Counted from the stretch's first letter, positions 1 to 6,893 are shown. The stretch: 8,053 nt of DNA from Thermoplasmata archaeon (GCA_030044475.1 JASHVP010000166.1:1-8053), one strand, 5' to 3'. Numbers and translations are program-made. The notes: a model not told the origin generated them from the letters alone.

Positions 1-596
1 AAGTTGACCCCCGAGAGGAGCAGTCTACAGAAGAGGAAGATGTTCCCGAGGATGATCGAGGTCCGGAGGTAGAGGGCGACCCCCCCGAGCAGCAGCCCAA
101 AGCCGACCATCGCGAACGCGGTGAGCACGACCGAGACCGCCAGATTCGGGAGGCAGGACATCGGGATGACGACGCCGAAGAAGACACTCGCGTAGACGAG
201 GCCCATCGCGACGGTCGCGAGCGAGACGAGGATCGGGATCAGCCCCCGGCCGAAGTAGAGCGCGAGCCGGTTGGCGGGGGAGACGAGCAGGTGCTCCATC
301 GTCCCCTGCCACTTCTCCGAGTCGGTCGTCTGGCAGACGGTGAACACGCTCGTGTAGGTGACGGTCGCGACGGCGTTCCCGATCGCCGTGAAGGCGATCT
401 CGGAGGCGCCCCCTCCGCCCAGCTGGACGACGAACGCGAAGAAGACCATCTGGGTCAGCGGGATGACGAAGACCGTCCCGAGGACGAAGTCGACCCGCAT
501 GAATCCGAGGCTCGTGCGGGGCGCGAAGTACGCGTTCGTCCAGAACGTCCGCAGGAAGCTCGGACGGTAGGTGCTGGTCGGGGTCGACATCGACAT
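1..596 (-). CDS. ABC-2 type transporter permease, second subunit (partial, 3' end beyond window)
   Basis: Integral membrane subunit of an ABC-2 family exporter, read leftward and cut by the window edge after 198 residues. I translated it by hand from ATG at 596. After a short polar N-terminus come hydrophobic segments at about residues 35-59, 65-88, 113-142 and 145-177, and the start of a further one at about 180. The segment EKWQGTMEHLLVSPANR at 94-110 is the family's typical cytoplasmic loop (G-T-hydrophobic-E...SP) between membrane helices. The gap to the preceding permease stop is only 9 bases, so the two are cotranscribed. An alternative ATG lies at 590; a GAGG at 603-600 is 3 bases from the first ATG and 9 from the second, so 590 may be the real start. 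The protein differs clearly from the neighbouring permease, which suggests a heterodimeric membrane domain. The family is secure; the cargo is unknown. Confidence 0.87.
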   Translation of the reverse strand, partial: MSMSTPTSTYRPSFLRTFWTNAYFAPRTSLGFMRVDFVLGTVFVIPLTQMVFFAFVVQLGGGGASEIAFTAIGNAVATVTYTSVFTVCQTTDSEKWQGTMEHLLVSPANRLALYFGRGLIPILVSLATVAMGLVYASVFFGVVIPMSCLPNLAVSVVLTAFAMVGFGLLLGGVALYLRTSIILGNIFLFCRLLLSGVN

Positions 597-605
597 CCGC
601 CTCGC

Positions 606-1412
606 TCAGAAGTCGGCGAGGTTGCCGACCTCCAGAACGTGTCGCTCGACCCGATGGAAGACGGTGCCGGCGATCGCCAGGTACACGGCGGTCGTCACGA
701 CGGCGCCGACGAGGTCCCATTCGAACCCCCAGGAGAACCCGACGTACCCGGGGATGGAATTGTACCGCAGTGCGTCGAGCGCCCACGTCGGCGGGAAGAC
801 GAGCGCGATCGGGTTCGTCCAGAACGGCAGGAGCACGACGGGGAACATGCATCCGGTGCCGACGTAGAAGGCGAACTCCCCGATGTTCTGGATGAACCCC
901 GCGTACCGGGTGTACACGTAGAACGCCGCGAAGACCACTCCGACCGCGGCCAGGCTGAGCATGACGAAGACGAAGAGGATCGCGAACGCGAGCGGATTCG
1001 GGAGGGACGGCGGCCCGCCCGCGGCCAGGACGACGACGACGTAGACGATCCCTCCACCGATCAGCCCGGAGACGACGTTCCAGACGACGCGGCCCAGCAC
1101 GATGTAGAGGTACGGGGTCGGGGACTGGAGCGTCGGCTCGAGGGTCCCGAACTCCCGGTCCTGGCCGGTCGCCCAGCCGCTCCCGTAGAGCGTCTGTCCC
1201 CACATGCTCATCATCCCCGCGCCCAGGATCGCGTACGTGAGGAAGTACGGCCCCGCGCCGCGGAACAGCTCGAACGCCACGAGTCCGAAGATGACCGGTG
1301 CGATCATCGAGGGGATCAGCCACTGGGGGTCGGCGAGGAACATCAGGACCGACAGCCGCAACGACGCCGCCGTCGACCGCCACCGGGAGTACCCGACCGC
1401 CGCCGTCGCCAT
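606..1412 (-). CDS. ABC-2 type transporter permease, first subunit
   Basis: Membrane subunit of an ABC-2 exporter, 268 residues, a usual length for the family. About six hydrophobic segments can be seen at roughly residues 32-50, 55-75, 103-131, 141-164, 172-196 and 232-252. The cytoplasmic loop carries DREFGTLEPTLQSPTP (85-100), matching the G-T-L-E...SPTP signature of ABC-2 permeases. A conserved-looking proline and aromatic cluster (PFWTNP...PPTWALDALRY, 196-217) precedes the last helix, as is common in these proteins. The ATG at 1412 directly abuts the TAG of the ATPase gene (zero spacing), and a GAGGAGGAGG ribosome binding site lies at 1430-1421 inside the end of the ATPase gene, 8 bases upstream. 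This fixes the start and implies coupled translation. It should assemble with the ATPase and the second permease; the substrate cannot be inferred. Confidence 0.9.
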   Translation of the reverse strand: MATAAVGYSRWRSTAASLRLSVLMFLADPQWLIPSMIAPVIFGLVAFELFRGAGPYFLTYAILGAGMMSMWGQTLYGSGWATGQDREFGTLEPTLQSPTPYLYIVLGRVVWNVVSGLIGGGIVYVVVVLAAGGPPSLPNPLAFAILFVFVMLSLAAVGVVFAAFYVYTRYAGFIQNIGEFAFYVGTGCMFPVVLLPFWTNPIALVFPPTWALDALRYNSIPGYVGFSWGFEWDLVGAVVTTAVYLAIAGTVFHRVERHVLEVGNLADF

Positions 1413-2402
1413 CTACCGCGCCTCCTCCTCGACCAGGTCGAGGTAGACGTCCTCGAGCGACGTGCGGCGTTCCCGGACCGAGAGCTCGTCGTGGCCCGGG
1501 AGCACCCGCCGGACCTCGTCGACGCCGGTCTCCTCGGTCCGCACGCGGATCGTCAACCGCGTCGCGGGACCATACTCCTCCTCGACGACTTTCGAGACGC
1601 CCGGCAGGTGCCGGAGCGTGGCGAGCTCGCGGTCCTCGAACCCGTACGCTTCGGCCTCGAGCGTCCGGTCCCCGCCCACGAGCTGCCGCAGGTTGTCGAC
1701 CGAGTCCCGCGCGACGATGCGGCCCTTCGAGAGGATGGCGAGCTGGGGGCACAGCTCCTCGGCCTCGAACATGTAATGGGTCGTGAGGAAGATCGTCACC
1801 CCGTCGACGACGAGCGAGCGGATCAATTTCCGAGTTTCGCGGGCGCTCTTCGGATCGAGCCCGATGGTCGGCTCGTCGAGGAAGAGGATCTCCGGGCGGT
1901 GCAGGATCCCTCGCGCCAGGTGGAGCTTCTGCTTCATCCCGCGGGAGTACTCCTCGACCCGCCGGTCCGCCGCGGTGGAGAGGTCGACCCGCTCGAGCAC
2001 CGTCCGGATCCGGGCCTCCCGCTCGACCGGCGGGATCCCGTAGAGGTCGGCGAAGTAGCGGAGGTTGTCCCGGCCACTGACGCGATTGTAGAGTCCCCGC
2101 TCGCCCCCGAGCACGAGCCCGATCCGCGGGCGCAGCCAGTCGGCGTCCCGCGACACATCGTGCCCGAGAACGCGCGCCTCACCTCCGGTCGGAAGCAGGA
2201 GGGTCGAGAGGATCTTCGTCAGCGTCGTCTTGCCCGCGCCGTTCGGGCCCAGCAATCCGAAGATCGACCCACGTTCGACCGTCAGGTCGACTCCCTGAAG
2301 CGCGTCCGTGCGGGTGATGTCCCGGAACAGGAATCCCTTCCGGCTTTCGAACCGTCGCGTGACCCCGCGGGTCTCGATGGCCGGTCCGTCACGTGCGAGC
2401 AT
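1413..2402 (-). CDS. ABC-2 type transporter ATP-binding protein (NatA/DrrA-like)
   Basis: Cytoplasmic ATPase that should power the two permeases encoded downstream. The 329 residues hold a full nucleotide-binding domain: Walker A GPNGAGKTT at 52-60, signature YSRGMKQKL at 152-160 (a variant of LSGGQ), Walker B EILFLDEPT at 171-179, D-loop GLDP at 181-184 and switch histidine H209 in TTH. The usual Q-loop glutamine is absent: the strand IGLVL is followed by GGERGLYNRVSG (99-110), a pattern I recall from NatA-type sodium or drug exporters. Residues from about 246 form an extra C-terminal region like the DUF4162-type tails of this subfamily. The ATG at 2402 has a pyrimidine-rich upstream stretch with no ribosome binding site, while a TATA-like box lies at 2443-2431, so the message may be nearly leaderless. 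It is the first gene of a three-gene operon. Family assignment is firm; the cargo is not known. Confidence 0.95.
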   Translation of the reverse strand: MLARDGPAIETRGVTRRFESRKGFLFRDITRTDALQGVDLTVERGSIFGLLGPNGAGKTTLTKILSTLLLPTGGEARVLGHDVSRDADWLRPRIGLVLGGERGLYNRVSGRDNLRYFADLYGIPPVEREARIRTVLERVDLSTAADRRVEEYSRGMKQKLHLARGILHRPEILFLDEPTIGLDPKSARETRKLIRSLVVDGVTIFLTTHYMFEAEELCPQLAILSKGRIVARDSVDNLRQLVGGDRTLEAEAYGFEDRELATLRHLPGVSKVVEEEYGPATRLTIRVRTEETGVDEVRRVLPGHDELSVRERRTSLEDVYLDLVEEEAR

Positions 2403-2430
2403 GGGGAGAAGGGGCGCCCGGACGCGAGGA

Positions 2431-2443
2431 GCGATACTAATAC
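2431..2443 (-). promoter_or_regulatory. Candidate TATA box for the ABC exporter operon
   Basis: On the minus strand this reads GTATTAGTATCGC, an AT-rich island in very GC-rich surroundings. Its 3' end is 28 bases before the ATG at 2402. If it is an archaeal box A, transcription would begin roughly 5-10 bases before the ATG, fitting the lack of a ribosome binding site there. It shares TATCGC with the box before the E1-alpha gene. The role is inferred from position and composition only. Confidence 0.4.
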
Positions 2444-2542
2444 CCTTAGGCCTCGAGGAAGAGAACGCAACGCACCGAGGGGGACTGTTCCTTCGCCGCG
2501 GCCCGGCTCACCGGTTCGGGGAGCCGTACTACAAATCGTAGC

Positions 2543-2552
2543 CCGATATCGG
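2543..2552 (+). promoter_or_regulatory. Palindrome and candidate TATA box before the methyltransferase gene
   Basis: CCGATATCGG is a perfect 10-base palindrome whose last base is 23 bases before the GTG start at 2576. It could be the promoter box of a leaderless message, an operator, or both. A second AT-rich stretch, ACTACAAATC at about 2528-2537, is an alternative promoter box with a longer leader. A ten-base palindrome can arise by chance, so confidence is low. Confidence 0.3.
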
Positions 2553-2575
2553 CGGGGCGAGGTCGGGGCCGGAGA

Positions 2576-3412
2576 GTGAGCGACTTCAATCCGGGCGGTA
2601 GCCGATGGCCGGGGACCGATCTGGACGGTCGCGAACTCTTGGCCTGGTACGGCCGCTCCGGAGATCATCTGCTTCGCTATCGATTCGCTCGCGGACTGTG
2701 CCGGCGGAGCACGGTGGTCGACATCGGGTGCGGCCACGGCTTCGGTGCGCTCGCTCTCGTGGGAGTCGCGGAGCGGTACGTCGGTCTCGACATCGACCCG
2801 GAGGCGATCCGGTGGGCGCGCGAACACGTGGCGCCCCTCTGTCCCGGAGCGGAGTTTCACACGCTCGTCGCGTCGGACGACCTCCGAGACTGGCGGGGGT
2901 TCGACCTGGCCCTCGCGTTCGAGGTGGTCGAACATGTGCAGGACCCGGCCGCGCTGCTCCGTCAGATCGCCGCGACCGTCCGCCCCGGCGGCCGCATCGT
3001 CCTCTCGACCCCGAACGGGGAGAACTCGCAGGGGCGCCCCGAGCTGTACGTCTCCCCGTTCCACGTCCGGGAGTTCGAACTCCGGGACGTGTCGGACCTC
3101 CTCCGTCAGTGCCACCTGACCGCCCGGTACTACATCGAGTACCGGGTGGACGGCCTCGACCTGATCGGGCGTCGTGCGCTCGGGCGCCCGCTCGGGCGCA
3201 ATCTCGGGGTCGCGCCGACGTCCGCGCGGACCCGACTGTTGTCCCGGCTCAACTCGCTGTGGAACGACCACCTGAATGGCCCGACGTTCTGGAGGATTCG
3301 AGAGCTCGACCCCGACCGAGCCGCCCTGCGCCCGTACTCCACCATCCTCGCGACGATCCCGATCGAAGCCAGCCCCGCGGTCGCCCCGGCCCGGGGGGGC
3401 ACCTCCTCCTGA
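2576..3412 (+). CDS. Class I SAM-dependent methyltransferase (UbiG/Methyltransf_11-like)
   Basis: Soluble methyltransferase of 278 residues that would transfer a methyl group from S-adenosylmethionine to an unknown acceptor. Motif I is VDIGCGHGFG (48-57), the acidic end of the second strand is GLDIDPEAI (70-78, probably binding the ribose), FEVVEHVQDP (115-124) is the post-II strand, and RPGGRIVLSTPN (136-147) is the following strand with its TPN end. SPFHVREF (160-167) resembles the segment seen in methyltransferases of lipid, quinone or surface-glycan pathways, so such a substrate is possible but not shown. The C-terminal 80 residues are not a motif I recognise, and the last part is rich in Ala, Pro and Gly. 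The frame has no upstream ATG; GTG at 2576 gives a complete domain, with GGAG at 2571-2574 unusually close. The gene is divergent from the exporter and 125 bases from the dehydrogenase operon, so it is probably its own unit. Confidence 0.88.
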   Translation: MSDFNPGGSRWPGTDLDGRELLAWYGRSGDHLLRYRFARGLCRRSTVVDIGCGHGFGALALVGVAERYVGLDIDPEAIRWAREHVAPLCPGAEFHTLVASDDLRDWRGFDLALAFEVVEHVQDPAALLRQIAATVRPGGRIVLSTPNGENSQGRPELYVSPFHVREFELRDVSDLLRQCHLTARYYIEYRVDGLDLIGRRALGRPLGRNLGVAPTSARTRLLSRLNSLWNDHLNGPTFWRIRELDPDRAALRPYSTILATIPIEASPAVAPARGGTSS

Positions 3413-3497
3413 CGTCGGACCGGACCGGGGGGGTCCCTTCTGGGGTCGGCCCGGAGTGTCGACGATTCACCCCGGCGGGTCCGGTGCCACGTCTAGC

Positions 3498-3507
3498 GTT
3501 ATATCGC
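3498..3507 (+). promoter_or_regulatory. Candidate TATA box of the 2-oxoacid dehydrogenase operon
   Basis: GTTATATCGC is the clearest AT-rich island in the 125-base gap between the methyltransferase and E1-alpha. Its last base lies 30 bases before the ATG at 3538, which fits an archaeal box A with a short leader. It shares TATCGC with the box before the exporter operon. If correct, the dehydrogenase operon has its own promoter separate from the methyltransferase. Confidence 0.5.
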
Positions 3508-3526
3508 GGCCCTGGGTCGGCACATC

Positions 3527-3531
3527 GGAGG
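3527..3531 (+). promoter_or_regulatory. Ribosome binding site deciding the E1-alpha-1 start
   Basis: GGAGG, 6 bases before ATG 3538. The reading frame stays open upstream to about 2605 through the shadow of the methyltransferase gene, so this site, together with the TATA-like box, is what selects the start. The preceding in-frame sequence does not resemble any E1 protein. Confidence 0.6.
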
Positions 3532-3537
3532 GTGCGG

Positions 3538-4617
3538 ATGTCGACGGCCGCGACACCCCCCAAGGTGCCGACCGGCTCCTCGGGGGACCAGTTTCCGACC
3601 GACCGTCTCGCGGCCGCGTACCGAACGATGCTCGTCGCCCGGGCGACGGACGAGCGGTGTCTGTCGCTCCAACGGCAGGGGCGGATCGGGTTCTACGTCC
3701 CGCTCTCCGGGCAGGAGGCGGCCCAGGTCGGTTCCGCGGTCGCCCTCGAGTCCGCGGACTGGGTCTTCCCGGCGTACCGCGAGCTCGCGGTCGCCCTGGT
3801 CCGCGGCGTCCCCCTCGGGGCGATCCTCGACCAGCTGTTCGCGAACGGCCGGGACCGAACGAAGGGCCGGCAGATGCCGAATCACTTCGGCTTCCGCGAC
3901 CAGAACTTCGTGGTCGCTTCCAGCCCGATCGGCACGCAGATCACCCAGGCGGTCGGGGCGGCGATGGCGGCCCGACGGCGCCGCGATCCGATCGCGACGA
4001 TCGCGTACTTCGGCGACGGCGCGACGAGTTCGAACGATTTCCACGCGGGCCTCAATTTCGCCGGCGTGTACCGGACGCCGACGATCTTCTTCTGCCAGAA
4101 CAACGGGTGGGCGATCTCCCTGCCTCGCGAGCGGCAGACGAGGAGCCCGACGCTGGCCGAGAAGGCCGCGTCCTACGGCTTCCCGGGCGTGGTCGTGGAC
4201 GGCAACGATCTCGAGGCGGTCTACGCGGCGGTCCGGGACGCCCGGGCGCGGGCGGTCGCCGGCGAGGGACCCACGTTGATCGAGGCGCAGGTGTACCGGT
4301 TCGGGGCGCACTCGACGTCCGATGACCCTCGTCGGTATCGGTCCGACGCGCAGGTCGAGGCCGCGAGGAAGCGGGACCCGGTCCATCTGCTGAAGGACCG
4401 GCTCGTCGCGGCGGGACTCCTGGACGACGCGCGGGACGCCCAGTGGTGGGAGGAGGCGCGGGCGGAGGTTGCGAGGGCGGTCGAGTCCGCCGAAGGAGCC
4501 CCCCCGGTCGATCCGATGAGCTTCTTGGACGATGTGTTCGCGGAGCCGACCCCGCGCTTGCGCGCGGAGCGCTCGGCGCTCGAAGGACTCGTCCGGGACG
4601 GGCTGTTGAAACCATGA
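3538..4617 (+). CDS. bkdAA: 2-oxoacid dehydrogenase E1 component, alpha subunit (branched-chain type)
   Basis: Alpha subunit of the thiamine-diphosphate E1, which with E1-beta decarboxylates a 2-oxoacid and acylates the lipoyl group of E2. The 359 residues match the family length. The TPP motif runs from GDGATSSNDFHAGLNF (159-174) to QNNGWAIS (187-194), with GDG and NN coordinating Mg-TPP. Other expected residues are QRQGRIGFY (45-53), PAYRE (78-82), SSPIGTQITQAVG (128-140) and H258 in the loop AHSTSDD. These segments look closest to mitochondrial BCKDH E1-alpha, including both serines (S259, S269) at the positions phosphorylated in the mammalian enzyme. The first 20 residues form a Ser/Pro-rich leader before the family domain. 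The gene ends ATGA, overlapping E1-beta, so the two are translationally coupled. Thermoplasma has a similar complex active on branched-chain 2-oxoacids and pyruvate; the true substrate here is inferred, with pyruvate the main alternative. Confidence 0.95.
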   Translation: MSTAATPPKVPTGSSGDQFPTDRLAAAYRTMLVARATDERCLSLQRQGRIGFYVPLSGQEAAQVGSAVALESADWVFPAYRELAVALVRGVPLGAILDQLFANGRDRTKGRQMPNHFGFRDQNFVVASSPIGTQITQAVGAAMAARRRRDPIATIAYFGDGATSSNDFHAGLNFAGVYRTPTIFFCQNNGWAISLPRERQTRSPTLAEKAASYGFPGVVVDGNDLEAVYAAVRDARARAVAGEGPTLIEAQVYRFGAHSTSDDPRRYRSDAQVEAARKRDPVHLLKDRLVAAGLLDDARDAQWWEEARAEVARAVESAEGAPPVDPMSFLDDVFAEPTPRLRAERSALEGLVRDGLLKP

Positions 4618-5591
4618 CCGAGCGGACGCTCGTCCAAGCGGTCAACCGGGGCCTGTTCGAGGCGATGCAGGCCGACCCCGACGTGATCCTCCTGGGAGAG
4701 GACATCGGCGTCAACGGGGGAGTGTTCCGGGCGACCGAGGGGCTCGCGCAACAGTTCGGGGAGGACCGGGTGCTCGATACGCCGCTCTCCGAGACCGGGA
4801 TCGTCGGCACCGCGATCGGGATGGCGCTCTACGGCCTGAAACCGGTCGCGGAGATCCAATTCCTCGACTTCATCTACCCCGCGTTCGACCAGATCGTGAG
4901 CGAGCTCGCGAAGTTCCGGTACCGATCGGGGGGACAGTACCCCTGCCACGTCGTGATCCGGACTCCGTACGGGGGCGGCATCAAGGGGGGGCTCTACCAT
5001 TCCCAGAGCTCGGAGGCGTACTTCGCGCACACTCCCGGCCTCAAGGTCGTCGTGCCGTCGACCCCGGCCGACGCGAAGGGACTCCTGCTCAGCGCGATCC
5101 ACGACGAGGATCCCGTGATCTTCCTGGAACCGAAGCGGATCTACCGCTCGGTGACGGGCGAGGTGCCGGACGGGGACCACCGCGTCCCCTTCGGGGCGGC
5201 ACGGGTCGTTCGCGAGGGGACGGACGTGAGCCTGTTCGCCTACGGCGCGATGGTGCCCCCCACGACGGAGGCGGCCGAGGCGCTCGCGGGCGACGGGATC
5301 TCGGCCGAGGTGCTCGACCTCCGGACCCTGGTCCCGCTCGACGAGGACGCGATCGTCGCGTCCGTCGAGAAGACCGGCCGGGCGGTCGTGGTCCACGAGG
5401 CGCCCCGTACGTGCGGCTTCGGGGCCGAGGTCGCCGCGCTCCTGGCCGAACGCGCGTTCTACTCCCTGAAAGCCCCGATCGCTCGGGTCACGGGGTTCGA
5501 CACCCCGTTCCCGTACGCCCTCGAGAACGTCTACCTCCCGGACGCGCCGCGGATCGCCCACGCGGCCCGATCGACCGTGCGGAGCGGCTAG
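4614..5591 (+). CDS. bkdAB: 2-oxoacid dehydrogenase E1 component, beta subunit (branched-chain type)
   Basis: Partner of E1-alpha in the alpha2beta2 E1, 325 residues, normal length. N-terminal pyrimidine-binding domain: LLGEDIGVNGGVFRAT at 26-41, with E60 in PLSETGIVG as the expected glutamate contacting the aminopyrimidine of TPP, and H129 in YHSQSSEAYFAHTPG as the active-site histidine region. The stretch from HSQSSEA through GLKVVVPS and the following AKGLLLSAI (155-163) is very close to mammalian BCKDH beta as I recall it. The transketolase C-terminal domain follows from about 190 (VSLFAYGAM, VLDLRTLVPLD, VVHEAP), binding E2. The start ATG at 4614 overlaps the E1-alpha stop in ATGA, and no ribosome binding site precedes it, so coupling is likely. 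Upstream open frame (from 4443) is discarded as shadow. It is the only beta subunit in the window and so may serve both alpha paralogues. Confidence 0.96.
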   Translation: MTERTLVQAVNRGLFEAMQADPDVILLGEDIGVNGGVFRATEGLAQQFGEDRVLDTPLSETGIVGTAIGMALYGLKPVAEIQFLDFIYPAFDQIVSELAKFRYRSGGQYPCHVVIRTPYGGGIKGGLYHSQSSEAYFAHTPGLKVVVPSTPADAKGLLLSAIHDEDPVIFLEPKRIYRSVTGEVPDGDHRVPFGAARVVREGTDVSLFAYGAMVPPTTEAAEALAGDGISAEVLDLRTLVPLDEDAIVASVEKTGRAVVVHEAPRTCGFGAEVAALLAERAFYSLKAPIARVTGFDTPFPYALENVYLPDAPRIAHAARSTVRSG

Positions 5592-5594
5592 GAG
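5590..5594 (+). promoter_or_regulatory. Ribosome binding site selecting the GTG start of E2
   Basis: AGGAG overlaps the TAG stop of E1-beta and lies 5 bases before GTG 5600. There is no ATG between the E1-beta stop and the lipoyl domain, so this site supports the GTG start. Confidence 0.65.
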
Positions 5595-5599
5595 ACGCG

Positions 5600-6853
5600 G
5601 TGGCGTTCGAGTTCCGGCTTCCCGACATCGGGGAGGGCGTTGCCGAGGGGGAAGTCGTCCAGTGGTTCGTGCAGGAGGGCGACGCGATCCGCGAGGACCA
5701 GCCGCTCGTCAGCGTCCTGACCGACAAGGCGAACGTCGAGATCCCGTCGCCGAAGACCGGTCGCATCGCGAAGATCCACGCCGCCGTCGGTACGAAGGTC
5801 AAGGTCGGCGGCCTGCTGGTCACGATCGACACGGGCGACCCGGCTCCGGCGAGGTCGGCCGCGGCTCCGACGAAGCCCGCCGAAAAGGGCCCCCCCGCCT
5901 CGTCAGGAGCCGCCTCCTCGACGAACGGTTCGCCCCCCCCGGCCGCCGTCCAAGCGTCCCCGTACGTGCGACGACTGGCGACCGAGCGGGGGATCGACCT
6001 TTCCACGGTGCGCGGCTCCGGGCCCGGCGGACGAGTGGTGGAGGCGGACCTCGGGGGGCCCCGGTCCTCGACCTCCCCCCCGCCGAGCGCTCCCGCGTCC
6101 GCGCCGTCCCCCCGCGTCGCCCCGCCCCCCCCGGTCGAGGGCGCGGAGGTGCGGGAACGGATCCCGATCCGGGGCGTACGCCGCGTCATCGCGGAACACA
6201 TGTCCGAGTCGATGCATCGGGCCGCCCACTTCACCTACGTCGAGGAGGTCAACGCCACCGAGCTCGTGGTGGTGCGGGACCGCATGGCGAAGCACGTCGA
6301 GAAGGACGGCGTCCGCCTGAGCTACCTCCCGTTCCTCGTCAAGGCCGTGGTCGCGGGGCTGAAGGCCCATCCTCGGCTGAACGCCACGGTCGACGACGCG
6401 CGCGAGGAGCTCGTCGTCCGCGCGAAGTACCACATCGGCATCGCAGCGGCGGCGCCGGAGGGGCTCATCGTCCCCGTGGTGCGCGATGCGGACACGAAGA
6501 GCGTGGGCCAACTGGCGCAGGAGATCCAGTCCCTGGCGGAGCGCGGGCGCGCCGGGAAGCTGACCCGCGGCGAACTGACCGGGAGCACGTTCACCATCTC
6601 CAGCCTCGGGGCGCTCGGAGGCGTCCTCGCGACCCCGATCCTGAACTACCCCGAGGTGGGGATCCTCGGGGTGCACAAGATCCAACGGCGTCCGGTCTAT
6701 CGGGCGGACGGGACGATCGGCCCCGCGGACCTGATGAACCTCTCGCTGTCGCTCGACCACCGCGTCGTCGATGGGATCGACGGCGCCCAGTTCGTCGCGA
6801 CCGTCCGGCAGTACCTCGAGGACCCGCACCAGCTGTTCGCCGAGTTGGCGTAG
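5600..6853 (+). CDS. bkdB: 2-oxoacid dehydrogenase E2 component, dihydrolipoamide acyltransferase
   Basis: Core of the complex: accepts the acyl group from E1 on a lipoyl lysine and transfers it to CoA. The 417 residues show one lipoyl domain (about 3-78) with lipoyl lysine K43 in LTDKANVEIPSP; a flexible Ala/Pro/Ser linker (81-117); a peripheral subunit-binding domain (119-151, SPYVRRLATERGIDLSTVRG) that holds E1 or E3; a second Pro-rich linker (153-181); and the catalytic acyltransferase domain (about 186-417) with H387 and D391 in DHRVVDG. SSLGALGGVLATPIL (334-348) is like the branched-chain acyltransferase DBT. Starting at GTG 5600 puts the lipoyl domain at the very N-terminus, as usual. 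A single lipoyl domain is typical of archaeal, Gram-positive and BCKDH-type enzymes. Both linkers are encoded by runs of C, a place where sequencing errors could shift the frame, but the frame is intact. The CoA ester made depends on the unproven E1 substrate. Confidence 0.96.
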   Translation: MAFEFRLPDIGEGVAEGEVVQWFVQEGDAIREDQPLVSVLTDKANVEIPSPKTGRIAKIHAAVGTKVKVGGLLVTIDTGDPAPARSAAAPTKPAEKGPPASSGAASSTNGSPPPAAVQASPYVRRLATERGIDLSTVRGSGPGGRVVEADLGGPRSSTSPPPSAPASAPSPRVAPPPPVEGAEVRERIPIRGVRRVIAEHMSESMHRAAHFTYVEEVNATELVVVRDRMAKHVEKDGVRLSYLPFLVKAVVAGLKAHPRLNATVDDAREELVVRAKYHIGIAAAAPEGLIVPVVRDADTKSVGQLAQEIQSLAERGRAGKLTRGELTGSTFTISSLGALGGVLATPILNYPEVGILGVHKIQRRPVYRADGTIGPADLMNLSLSLDHRVVDGIDGAQFVATVRQYLEDPHQLFAELA

Positions 6854-6882
6854 CCCGGGCACAGCGGTCGGTCGAACGGTCG

Positions 6883-6888
6883 GGAGGT
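6883..6888 (+). promoter_or_regulatory. Ribosome binding site deciding the start of the second E1-alpha
   Basis: GGAGGT, 5 bases before ATG 6894, in a 40-base gap after E2. The frame is open upstream to an ATG at 6771 inside the E2 gene, and this strong site argues for 6894. I see no TATA-like box in the gap, so the gene is probably cotranscribed with E2. Confidence 0.75.
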
Positions 6889-6893
6889 CGCCC

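Noticed and set aside
25..1752. A 575-codon minus-strand open frame over the two permeases and the ATPase end
   Set aside because: It is out of frame with the permeases, Arg-rich and motif-free. The frames with membrane helices and ABC motifs are the real genes.
291..2579. A 762-codon open frame on the plus strand across the exporter genes
   Set aside because: Its translation is a low-complexity Arg/Asp/Glu/Pro-rich string with no recognisable domain. It lies antisense to three genes with clear ABC motifs, and long antisense open frames are expected in DNA this GC-rich.
3417..3436. Short inverted repeat GGACC, five G, GGTCC after the methyltransferase stop, as a possible terminator
   Set aside because: The stem is only five base pairs and no T-run follows, so neither bacterial nor archaeal terminator rules are met. 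In GC-rich DNA this can be chance.
2605..3537. N-terminal extension of the E1-alpha-1 frame through the methyltransferase gene
   Set aside because: The extension is Arg/Pro-rich shadow sequence and does not resemble any E1 protein. The ATG at 3538 has a ribosome binding site and an upstream TATA-like box.
4221..5561. Minus-strand open frames across the E1-beta and E2 genes, also 5903-6895 and 6591-7745
   Set aside because: They are antisense shadows of well-supported enzyme genes, with Arg/Asp/Gly-rich translations and no motifs.
5880..6135. C-rich runs in E2 as a possible repeat or regulatory element
   Set aside because: They encode the Pro/Ala/Ser linkers normally found between E2 domains, so coding for those linkers explains them.
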